56,488 nt of DNA, from the NCBI GenBank assembly GCA_023416275.1, contig JAEZIB010000166.1, positions 1 through 56,488 on the forward strand, read 5' to 3'. A program made the position numbers and the translations under genes. Positions within the stretch are counted from its first letter, which is position 1. Each line of letters opens with the position of its first letter. The notes under the pieces were generated by a model, which was not told the origin of the DNA, searched no databases, and saw only the letters and a list, made by a program, of their open reading frames with translations. The DNA comes from Bacillota bacterium (GTDB lineage: Bacteria > Bacillota > Clostridia > Acetivibrionales > DSM-1351). Shown here in pieces: positions 1-10,800 of this stretch.

Positions 1-3000
1 GTGCTCTCCAGTGCCTCTTTAAAGATTGATATCACTTCCCCTAGCAATTTTACATTATCATCTACATCCATAGTATCTTCAATATTGTTGAGTTCCTCTT
101 TTTCAACGCCACTTCCTATAGATGAATTTGACTCTGGAGTAGTACAAACTTCTCCACCCATTTGCATATCCTTTATGTACTTCACAACATCCTTGATAGT
201 CGGAGTTGACAAAAATACCTCTACAGGAATTGCCATCCCATATCTCTCGCTTATTATTTGTGTAATAGTCATTAGCGTTAGCGACGTAGCTCCCAAGTCA
301 AATATATCATCATTCTCACTTATCTCCTCGTTACTCTCCAGTGCTTCTTTAAAAATAACTATTATTTCGGGAGTTATGTCTCTAAACTCTTTTTCTTGCT
401 TGTTATCTTCTTTTTTTAACTCCATATCTACAGGCCAAGGCAAAGCTTTCCTGTTTAGCTTTCCATTCTCCGTTAACGGAAACTCTTTAACAGTAACGAT
501 TATATTTGGAACCATATAATCTGGCAATTTGTTTCTCATATAATGTCTTATATCTTTTAATAGTGGCTCTTCACTACTTGAAGGTATAATATATGCAACT
601 ATCTTAGGAACATCAGTATCTTTATCCTGCACTTCAACAACAGCTTCCTTAATTAACTCATGTCCCAGCAGTGCATTTTCTATGTCACCTAGTTCTATTC
701 TGAAACCTCGTATCTTAACCTGAAGATCAATCCTGCCCAAATACTCAATGTCACCATTAGGCAGAAACATACCCGCATCTCCAGTTTTATATAGTCTGTC
801 AGATTTATTATTTGAGAAGGGGTTAGAAATAAATTTTTCCCTTGTCAGCATTGGACGATTTAGATATCCTGATGCAAGCCCCGCTCCTCCCACAAATATT
901 TCTCCTGGTGTTCCTGTTGGCACTTTATTCAGATTTTCATCAAGTATATATAACTGTAAATCAGGTATTGGTTCTCCGATAACACTAGCCTTACAATCCA
1001 TATCACTCATAGTAATAGGGCGATATGTGACATGAACGGTAGTTTCAGTTATTCCATACATGTTCACAAGCTGAGGTACCTTATCGCCGTGGCTGCTAAA
1101 CCACGGGCGAAGACACTGTAAATTTAGTGCCTCACCCCCAAAAACTATGTATCTCAGAGCCAAATTTGAACTCTTTCCAAGCTTATTCTCAGCAAGCATG
1201 AACTGTCTGAATGCTGTAGGTGTCTGATTAAGGACTGTTACCTTTTCCTCTACAACTAACTTATAAAACTCATCAAACATTCTGCTTATATTATAAGGAA
1301 CTATAACAAGGCGTCCTCCGTATAACAAAGCACCCCATATTTCCCAAACAGAAAAATCAAAGGCATATGAATGAAACAACGTCCAAACATCCTTATCGTT
1401 GAACTTAAACCATTGATATGTAGACTCAAATAAACGCACAACATTATAATGAGAAATCAAAGCTCCTTTTGGCTTTCCTGTTGAACCTGATGTATAAATA
1501 ACATATGCGATATCGCTTAATTTTACATTAATCTCAAGGTTTTGATTGCTTTCCATATCTACTTTTAATTTGTCTCTATCCATACAAATAATTTCCATTT
1601 CGTTACTTGTGGAAATATTGCATAAACATTTTTCTTGGGTTATTAGCACAGGTATTTGAGAATCGTCTATTATTAATTCAAGGCGTTCCTTTGGATAATT
1701 CGGATCAAGTGGAATGTACGCGCAGCCACTCTTTAATACACCAAGTATAGCAACAATCATTTCTAGGGATCTCTCCATACAAATACCAATAAGTTTCTGA
1801 TTTGAAACATTAAACCGTCTCAAGTAATGTGCAAGCTGATTTGCCCTATTATTAAGTTCTCCATACATCATGTTTTGCCCATTAAAGGTTAGTGCAACTG
1901 CATAAGGATTCTTCTGCGCCTGTTCCTCAAATATAGTGTGTATGCATTTAAACTTAGAATAGTCCAAATCGTTCTTCATTAAAGCCGTATTATCATCTAT
2001 AACGGAAGTATAAGTCATTTTTGTTTTCAAGTCATCCCATGAAGATGTATCGTGTGCTAGTGATTTTAAAACTTCTTCATATTTATTAAACATTTCTTCA
2101 ACTATACCGTCCTGCAATACGGAAGCATCAAAATCCCAATATATTAATAGTGAATCACCCTGTTTATAGCTCATGTTATCTAGGTATACTCCCGGTGTTA
2201 ATGATATCCCGTAACCTAACGAAATATCAGAGCCTAGTTCTATACCGTCATCCCCAATACTATTTGTAAAAACAACAGGTAGCTTTAAACTCTCATGGTT
2301 TACGTTTTGAAGCATTTTTTTCCGTAATTGGCTTAATCCGCTTATAATCCCATGTCCAAGATCATTATGTACTATTTCTTGATAACATCTTGCCTTCTCA
2401 ACAAATGAAAGGCTAGAATCACTTGTTACTACCCAGCTTAAAGAGGTAAATTCACCAATAAGCTTATTAATGTCAGGATGCATTGGAATACGGTTCCAGT
2501 CAACAAATACGGTTGTAAATGGCAAGGTTTTACTCCACATTGCTAAAACTTCCGTATATGCAGTAAATAATAATATTCCAGGATCAATAGCTAACTCCTG
2601 AGCCTTTCTTTCAAGCTTCTCCCAATTTTTTATTTTCCCTTCTATTCTACGATGTACTGCCTGTCCGACTTTTTCATCTTTATAAGGAAGCATAGGTCCC
2701 GATGGAATTGTATCAAACTTTTCCTTCCAATAATCAGCTATAGACTTACATTCTGGTGCATTTTTTAAACGATTCATATATTGAATGTAGTCACAAAATG
2801 ATATCTCTGGTTTTTGTATCTCATAGCAAGGATTTTTATACATTATAAATAGCTGTTTATATAGAAGTAAAATACTCCGTCCGTCAGCAATAAGTGCATC
2901 AATTGTAAAATGTACTCTTGACCTATTGTTTTTCAAGGTTGATACTGTTAAATCATAAAGAGGCCATTTGTTTAAATCAAACCTCTTTTCTAGCTTATCC

Positions 3001-4826
3001 TTCCTGATTTCCTCCAATTGGACATCAATATCTGCATTTTGTCTTAAATCTTTTACTTCAATTATGTATTCAGGAACTTCATCAAGTATTTGCTGAGAGC
3101 CTTTACCGTTAATAACTGTTCTTAGCATATCGTGAATTTTTATTAGACTGTTAAATGCTTGCTGTAACTTTTGAACGTCTAATTTTTCAATATCAAACTC
3201 CTGATATGCCATACAACTCTCTTTGTTTTGAATATGTCCAAAAGCATTTGCCTGTTGCATATCAGATAGCTGGAAGCTATCATTTTTAATTACCTGTTCT
3301 TTTTTGAAAGGTATTTCATTGACAAATTTGTGGAGAAGCTTATTATCCATCCGAATATAATCAATTAACGATGCCTTCTCCCACATATCACCACTTGTTG
3401 CAAGTGTACAAATAAGTCTTACGTACTCTTTAAACATTTTTGGGGCTACGCCATCCTCAAAATACTCCTCTACTATATCCCACATTATATAAAGGCTTCC
3501 AAACTTCTCGTGTACTTGATGGTCAAGGCATACCTGCGGTGTTTGAGAAATAGAATAAGTTGCTTTTTCAAGCCAGCTATCTTGTGCATTCTTTCCTGCA
3601 TTGTTAAGCATACTTGTAAAAACAACAGGAACAGAAAGGTTGGGAACTTCTTTATCCCTTAACCTTAGTTCACGCAAAGCTCTTATTCCGCTTACACTGC
3701 TATGGTCTAGATCCTCCCATAACTTTTGCTGATAGCATTTTACCTTTTCTTTAATAGTATGCTTGTCAATATCCTCTATAGCAAAAATATTAGTTGATAC
3801 AAAAGGTCCCACAACTTTATCAATATTTCTATTAACAGGTGGACGGTTGAAGAACGTAACAATTATTGAAAAGCTTGATTCGCTACTCCAATAATAAAGA
3901 AGCTCACTAAAGCACATTAATAACATCGAAGTATTAGATACTTCAAGCTTTTGTGCTATAGCCTTTAAACCATCCCAGTACTTCTTATCAATTACTTCTG
4001 AATATCTTTTTCTGGTAAAATAGCTTTTCCCCTGTTCTTTGGTTGGATTTCTCTTGTATGGAAGCGATGGCCCCCCAGGCAATTTTGCATATTTATTCAT
4101 CCAGAATTCAAGGTCTTTTTTATATTTTGAAGAAACTTCTCTTTCTTTCTGAATTTTTACATAATCCCTAAAGTTAAAGTCCAGCATCGGAAGTTTAAAC
4201 TCTGGGTTCTTGTACAGGTTATACCACTGATTAAATATCAAAGAAAGGCTAGAGCCGTCTACTATCCATTCATCCATACTAAAATGAATAATATTCCTGC
4301 CATTATCCAATACTGTAATACAAATCTCAAAGAGAGGCCATTGATTGACCTCATATAGCTTATGAGACAGTGTATTTCTTATACTGTTAAAATGCAGACC
4401 AATATCCTCTGGACTTTTTTCCCTCATATCGTATACAACAAAATCATAATTAGGGATATCCTTTTTAATTCTTTGTTTTCTGTCAGGAAGTACTACTACC
4501 TGAAGCATTTCATGGTAATCCACAAGTCTGTTCCACGTTTCATTTAATCGCTGTATATCAAGATTTTCTTCTTCAAACTCAAAATAGACATGACACCCAA
4601 CATTATCAAAGCTTTTGCCAAAGTATTTTCCTACTAAAAATGATTCCTGTATATCTGTTAAAGGAAACGGATTATATTTTTCCACAGTTTCTAAATCCGC
4701 TACATTTAGATTATCAAGAATTTTCTTTGCATCCTCTGACTTATTTTCTTTTATTAGAGTTCGTACCTTTTGCAGGTATTCTCTCTTTTCCTGATTTGAC
4801 AAATCATAGAAGTTTATGCTACTCAT
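1..4826 (-). CDS. NRPS with tandem heterocyclization domains and a Thr-type A domain (partial, C-terminus outside window)
   Basis: Reading frame open from an ATG at 4826 to the window edge, so at least 1608 residues. A GGGAGGG ribosome site lies just upstream of the start, 19 bases after the preceding PKS stop. Order: N-terminal helical stretch (about 1-50), Cy1 (about 55-460), Cy2 (about 510-930), A domain (about 960-1460), PCP1 (Ser near 1515 in LGATSL), and the beginning of a second PCP at the edge. Both condensation-type domains have the cyclization motif DxxxxDxxS instead of HHxxxDG: DEWIVDGSS near residue 184 and DALIADGRS near residue 643. The A domain has YTSGSTGKPKG. Aligned to PheA, its specificity positions read D-F-W-N-V-G-M-V-H, one step from the established Thr code DFWNIGMVHK. 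The expected step is therefore condensation and cyclisation of Thr to a methyloxazoline. The Cy-Cy pairing recalls VibF of vibriobactin. The domain calls are direct reading; the product is inference. Confidence 0.93.
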   Translation of the reverse strand, partial: MSSINFYDLSNQEKREYLQKVRTLIKENKSEDAKKILDNLNVADLETVEKYNPFPLTDIQESFLVGKYFGKSFDNVGCHVYFEFEEENLDIQRLNETWNRLVDYHEMLQVVVLPDRKQRIKKDIPNYDFVVYDMREKSPEDIGLHFNSIRNTLSHKLYEVNQWPLFEICITVLDNGRNIIHFSMDEWIVDGSSLSLIFNQWYNLYKNPEFKLPMLDFNFRDYVKIQKEREVSSKYKKDLEFWMNKYAKLPGGPSLPYKRNPTKEQGKSYFTRKRYSEVIDKKYWDGLKAIAQKLEVSNTSMLLMCFSELLYYWSSESSFSIIVTFFNRPPVNRNIDKVVGPFVSTNIFAIEDIDKHTIKEKVKCYQQKLWEDLDHSSVSGIRALRELRLRDKEVPNLSVPVVFTSMLNNAGKNAQDSWLEKATYSISQTPQVCLDHQVHEKFGSLYIMWDIVEEYFEDGVAPKMFKEYVRLICTLATSGDMWEKASLIDYIRMDNKLLHKFVNEIPFKKEQVIKNDSFQLSDMQQANAFGHIQNKESCMAYQEFDIEKLDVQKLQQAFNSLIKIHDMLRTVINGKGSQQILDEVPEYIIEVKDLRQNADIDVQLEEIRKDKLEKRFDLNKWPLYDLTVSTLKNNRSRVHFTIDALIADGRSILLLYKQLFIMYKNPCYEIQKPEISFCDYIQYMNRLKNAPECKSIADYWKEKFDTIPSGPMLPYKDEKVGQAVHRRIEGKIKNWEKLERKAQELAIDPGILLFTAYTEVLAMWSKTLPFTTVFVDWNRIPMHPDINKLIGEFTSLSWVVTSDSSLSFVEKARCYQEIVHNDLGHGIISGLSQLRKKMLQNVNHESLKLPVVFTNSIGDDGIELGSDISLGYGISLTPGVYLDNMSYKQGDSLLIYWDFDASVLQDGIVEEMFNKYEEVLKSLAHDTSSWDDLKTKMTYTSVIDDNTALMKNDLDYSKFKCIHTIFEEQAQKNPYAVALTFNGQNMMYGELNNRANQLAHYLRRFNVSNQKLIGICMERSLEMIVAILGVLKSGCAYIPLDPNYPKERLELIIDDSQIPVLITQEKCLCNISTSNEMEIICMDRDKLKVDMESNQNLEINVKLSDIAYVIYTSGSTGKPKGALISHYNVVRLFESTYQWFKFNDKDVWTLFHSYAFDFSVWEIWGALLYGGRLVIVPYNISRMFDEFYKLVVEEKVTVLNQTPTAFRQFMLAENKLGKSSNLALRYIVFGGEALNLQCLRPWFSSHGDKVPQLVNMYGITETTVHVTYRPITMSDMDCKASVIGEPIPDLQLYILDENLNKVPTGTPGEIFVGGAGLASGYLNRPMLTREKFISNPFSNNKSDRLYKTGDAGMFLPNGDIEYLGRIDLQVKIRGFRIELGDIENALLGHELIKEAVVEVQDKDTDVPKIVAYIIPSSSEEPLLKDIRHYMRNKLPDYMVPNIIVTVKEFPLTENGKLNRKALPWPVDMELKKEDNKQEKEFRDITPEIIVIFKEALESNEEISENDDIFDLGATSLTLMTITQIISERYGMAIPVEVFLSTPTIKDVVKYIKDMQMGGEVCTTPESNSSIGSGVEKEELNNIEDTMDVDDNVKLLGEVISIFKEALES

Positions 4827-4845
4827 TTTTGACCCTCCCATAGCC

Positions 4846-7800
4846 CTATTCTTTTTGCAACATCCTAAAGATATTGTCTAATTCGCTTCCAGATATATTG
4901 CTGAGATCATCCTCCGAGTTTATAAAATCATTAGTACTCCTGTATCTCCCAGTCCAATTGATATCTTCTTTAAATCTGCAAAAATCTTCGCTGTCTTTTA
5001 CTTCCACACAAGATGTATCCGTTTCATAACCAATAGAACTTTCAAGATTGCTCTCCTGCATTTTTGAAATAATTGCATTCTTTATATTCAGAAGTTCTGG
5101 CTTGATAAATATATTCTCTGCTAGTGAATCAATGCTTCTGCTCTGTGCTAGCAAAGCCATAGGAACTTCAGCAGCAAATTCATTTTCCAAATCACTTTTT
5201 AATTTTATAGTATTGATAGAGTCAAAACCCATTTCTGCAAGTTCCCCATCTAACTGTATACTCTCAGGCTCTATCCCAAGCAGTGAACTCATCTTTTGAA
5301 GTAAATACTTCTTTATAGTATCTTCACCACTTGCTTCAGATATAGATACTTTTGAAATAGTGTCTTTGTCTTCCTCAACAACAGGCTTTATATCTGTTTT
5401 TTGCTTTGCTGCCCAGTGAATCTGCTTGTTAAAACAATATGTAGGCAATGAAATCCTAAATCTCTTTTCCGACATATATAACTTCTTCCAATTGATTTTC
5501 GCCCCTGAAACCCATAAACTAGCAAGATCGTTATACTGTTTGTTTTCGAGAGCTGTATCTATCAACTTGCTATCTTCGTTATCATCTTCAATCAAATCCC
5601 TATTTCCTTTTATTATTTTTCCAATATATATATCCGAATAACTACTGATATTATCCGTAGCAAATCCTACACACTTATTGATCAAGTCCTGAACATCATA
5701 TACAACCATTGCAACTCTTTCATCCATTTCTTCCCTTGCAAGCTGGAGAGTATAGGCTATATCCCTCAGATTGATATCAGTATTTAATTTTATATATTCT
5801 GCAGTCTGTGCTACTATCTCATAAAGGCTTGTCTTGTTTTTTGCAGAGAATACTACGACAACAGGCTCTTTGTTGTTGTCAGCTAACATTGTCCTTTCAT
5901 ATTCCTCCAGAATAATGTGTACATTTACCCCACCTGCACCAAAAACATTAACACCTGCATACCTTGGAAGTATTTTACCGTCTTTATCAGTTATCCTATC
6001 CCAATGTTTCTTTTCTCTTGTAATATAAAATGGTGAGTCCTCCAATTTAAGGAAAGGATTAACCTCTTTACAATGAATACTCGGTGGCAATGTCTTATAT
6101 TTCATTGCCAGTACAACTTTTAATATACTCGCAATACCTGATGCGGCTTCCAAATTTCCTATGTTTGTCTTTACTGAACCAAGTCCACAGCTATTTGATT
6201 TTGCATATTCTTCTCCGTGACTTTTTAGTAATTCCCTAAACGCACCTTTTAGTCCCTCAACTTCAACATTATCTCCAATGGCTGAACCAGTCCCATGAGT
6301 TTCAATATAGCTAATATCAAGAGGATTAATACCACTTTTATTAATAGCGGCCTTTACTACCTCTATCTGCCCATTTGGATTTGGAGATACAAACGATTTA
6401 GACCTACCACCATGCTTAACAGCACTTCCACGTATTACAGCATATATAGGATCATTATCTGCTTTGGCCTTCTTTAGGGGTTTAAGTAGCAAAGCTCCGA
6501 TGCCTTCCCCTCTCACAAATCCATCTGCACTCTTATCAAATGTCTTACAACGTCCATCTTTGCTAAGCATGCCTGCTTTGTCAAATGATATATTTGAACG
6601 AGGCGATAATAGCATATTTACTCCCCCTGCAATAGCAAGTTCACACTCACCTGTATGTAGTGAGGTCACTGCCCTGTGAATAGCCACTGCAGCACTTGAA
6701 CAAGCAGTATCTATTGTCTCACTAGGTCCATGAAGGTTATAGAAATAAGATATTCTGTTTGCAATAAGGAAATGTGCATTTGATGTAATTGAATGTCCAT
6801 CTATTTTTACATTTTCATTCCTTAAAATTTCAGCATACTCATTATTTGTTACCCCTATAAACACCCCAGTATTTGTGCCTGAAATCTCAGAAGGCTTGTA
6901 ACCTGAATCTTCAATAGTCTTCCAAGTAGTCTCAAGAAACATCCTTTGTTGTGGATCTAATATTTTTGCCTCTTGAGGAGATAAATTGAAAAATAGTGCA
7001 TCAAATTTATCTACCTCTTTCATAAACCCGCCCCATTTGCAAGTTGACTTTCCTTCTTCCTTATTTGGGTCTCCGTAAAAGTCGCGCCAGTCCCATCTCT
7101 CAGGCGGTACTTCAGTAATTAAATCATCACCACCGACTATATGTTTCCAAAATTCATCAAGGTTCTCAGACTGAGGCATTACTCCACCAATTCCAATTAT
7201 CGCTATAGGTTCATAGTTGTCATCATCTACAGTGTGCCTTATATCAGTAATCTCCTTATCTGAACTGCTTAAAGGTTTAAAACGATTTTTAATACTCATA
7301 CCTGAAAATGCTACTTCTGTTTCCTCATTTTCATCATCTACAATTGTTTCATTCTTATTGGTGCTTGAGTTATAGTGCTCTGCTATATCATTTTTATTCC
7401 TCTTAAGCAGATGTCTCCCGAGATTGTTTATTGTTAGCTCTGAAATCTCATAGAATACTGCTGGAGTAATATTCAAACTAAATTTAAAATTTAATTCATT
7501 TGTAAACTCTGTCAGAGTTATTGAGTCAAATCCGTACTTATCAAGTTCCTCGGTAAATGATATTTCACTTTCTTTTATCCTAGAGATTTTTGATACTGAC
7601 TTACTCAAATCATCTATTAGTTTCTTTAAAAGATCGTTCTCATCTATATTTAAAATGACACTATCTTCTTTTATATTTTTGGCGAATAAAGTATTTATTT
7701 TTCTTCTGTTCCCATGCATTACCATTATCTGCTCCATATTGCGAGACAAACATTTTTCTAATATGTTAAACCCTCTAGAATTTTCAAGTGGCTTAATATA

Positions 7801-10800
7801 TAAGGTACTTTCCATAAGTTTTTTAGTTAAGTCATCAACTGCTATTCCGCCATCCTGCCATAACGGCCAATTTATTGAAACTGTTTTTCCATGCCTTTCT
7901 CCCTGCTTTCTTAGATTCTCCCTATAACTTGCGAAATTATCCATAAATGCGTTTGCATAAGCATAGTCACTCTGTCCCAAATTACCAATTTCTCCAGATA
8001 TAGATGAGAATAATGCTATAAAGTCTAGCTTTTCGTCTCGTGTTGCCCAATCAAGATTGATCGTTCCATATACTTTAGGTGCTATTACTTCATTTAAATC
8101 ATTAATTGATTTATTTATTACAAGAGAATCCTTTATTAAACCTGCACAGTGGATAATGCCGTTAACGCATCCGAAACGAGCTTTTGCTCCATCTACTATT
8201 CTTTCTACGTCGGTTCTGTTCGAGACATCACCTCTTAAATAGATGAAATCAGTATTTGTTGCTTCCAGCTCCTTTAGTCTTGAGTCTTCAGTAATTTCAG
8301 AGCGACCAACAAGAACAAGCTTAGCTCTATATTTTGAAGCAAGATTTTGTGCAATAGCAAAACCTACTCCGCCTAACCCACCTGTTATAATATAAACCCC
8401 ATTTACTTTGATCAAAGCCTCACCATTTACTTCTGGTTTAAGCACTTCCAAGGCTTTAACCTCTCTTATAGCTCCTCTATACCTTACCTCAGGTTCAATG
8501 TTTTCCTCAAACAGTTCGCTTAATATGATTGACGCTATATCCTCTTCCTTGCCCTCTATTCCTATGCTTCTAAAAATCAACTTATTGTTTTCAAGCTTTA
8601 TACTTTTATTAAATCCACTGATTCCTTCACATAAAGGTTTATTCATTTCATGAATATATAATAAACGTATTGTGTTTTTTTGCTTTTCTTTCAATAATGC
8701 CCTACTTATATAGAATAGCGGGTACAAGCAGTGTTCCATCTGCACTTTTAAACTTACCTCATCATAGGTAAAGTCTTCCTGCAACCATAGATTAACGATA
8801 TTTTCATATTCTATTCCCTTATCCTTCAAGCATCGGAATAGCTCAATATAGTTGTTTTCGTTTGTCGGATCCATCTCGAATATGTTATCTTGAATATTTT
8901 TAAAACCAGTTCCTGATTTTACTAAATAAACTTTATCCATACCCTTTTCAATCAAATAATCGAATACTCTTTTATCTCTGTCAAATAATAGAACAGAACC
9001 CTTTACTCTATTTGATTTTTCTTTTATCTGTTTCCATACCTTTCCAAAGTACACTGTTTCTTCCCTATCTTTCTTTTCAACAGGACGTGCTATATATTTT
9101 TCTATCTTCACAAGTACTCTGCCTTGGTCATCCACAAGAAATACATCCATAATCTTCATGGTTTCATTGTCTGATAATTCTTGTGCTTGTACTGCATATC
9201 CATAGCAACATTCGGGAAGTTTTTCATATATATCTATCTTTTCAATAGCAAATGGTATATATGGGCTAGTTGCTCCTGCATCTCTATTAATAATATAGCC
9301 TGCTGTCTGTAGCCCCCCTTCAAGTAATGATGGGTGCAACATAAACGAGTCAGCTGTAGGTAGTACACTAACTGGTAATTTTATTCTGGATAGTGCCTCA
9401 TGTTCATTGTGGTATATTTCTTCAATAGGCATAAAACTCGAACCATAATTGAATCCTGATTGCCTAAATAATTCGTAAAACTCCTTATGTTGCATATGTT
9501 TACTACACCTTTGTTTAACTGCTTCAATATCAATTTTTTCTCCTACTATTTCTCCAAAGCTACCATATACAAGCACACCTTGCGAATATACTGTTTCGTC
9601 TCCTGAATTTATTTCATATGCTATTTCATCCTCTTTAGAATAAATGTCAATAAAAGCATCCTGTTTATTTCCATGTAGCTGAAGAGGCTTTGCCCATACT
9701 ATATTGTTTAGCCCTATAACCTCTTTTTTAGGGAAAGCAAGTTCACCTGCCATACGTGCCATTTCAAGATATATTACTCCCGGTAAAATTATCGAACCAT
9801 TTACCATATGATCTTTTAGATAAAATTCTTCTTCTGTCAGCGTCTTTTTATAACTTTGCTTTTCCAGTGTTGATTCATTGCTATCTAGCAAAGGTGTCAG
9901 CTTACTTACACCTTTACCTAAAGCTACACTATTAGTTGATTCAACTCTTTCTACCCAATAATGCTGACGAGCAAATGGGTATGTAGGAAGTGGTATCTTA
10001 TACTGCTTCTCTTGGTAAAGTACATCCCAGTTACTTATTTTTACTCCTGCAACCCACAACTGGGCAAGCTTTTCCAGTTCATGTCGTGCAGCAATCTTTG
10101 AAATTATTTCTATACCAAGGTCTCCCTCTAGTATAAGGTCAAGTTTGCCTCTTTCCTCCTGCTTTCTTCCTGTAAATACTTTATCTATGTTCCGTTCACC
10201 TGAAATAAACTTATCCAATTTTTCTGTTAGTTCCTCAATGTTTGATACAACAAATGCAATTCTCTCGTCCATTACCTCTCTTCCCTTTTGCAGTGTGTAT
10301 GCTACCTGCGAAAGAGAAATATCCTGTTTTTCTACTTCTGAACCAGAACTATTGTCCAGACTGTAAGAGTAATAATTAGTAATGCTATTACTACTCCCTA
10401 ATATCTGTGTTATGTCTTTTGGACAGTTCTCAATCGAGATGCTTGAAAGACTCAGTTCAAGGTTGTAGCACTTGTTAAGTTCATTAACCAACATACTTAA
10501 TTTAGCCGCATCGAATCCACATTCCAGTAAGCTTGTATCATCATCAATGTCTTTTTCATCAATACCACTGATTGGGGCTATAATAGCAATAACATCCCTT
10601 ATAATTTTTGGTTCCATAGTTCCGCAGTTCTTTTCTATAGTCCTTGTCCTTTTAAGAAAAGCACTCAATGATTCTGCATATGCCACTAGGCGATCTTCAT
10701 TTTGTGCAGACAGTATAATTAAATTCTCTTTATTTTCTTGAGCTTTAGCTGGAGCTGTTGAACGATATTCCTCAAGTACCACATGTGCATTTACACCGCT

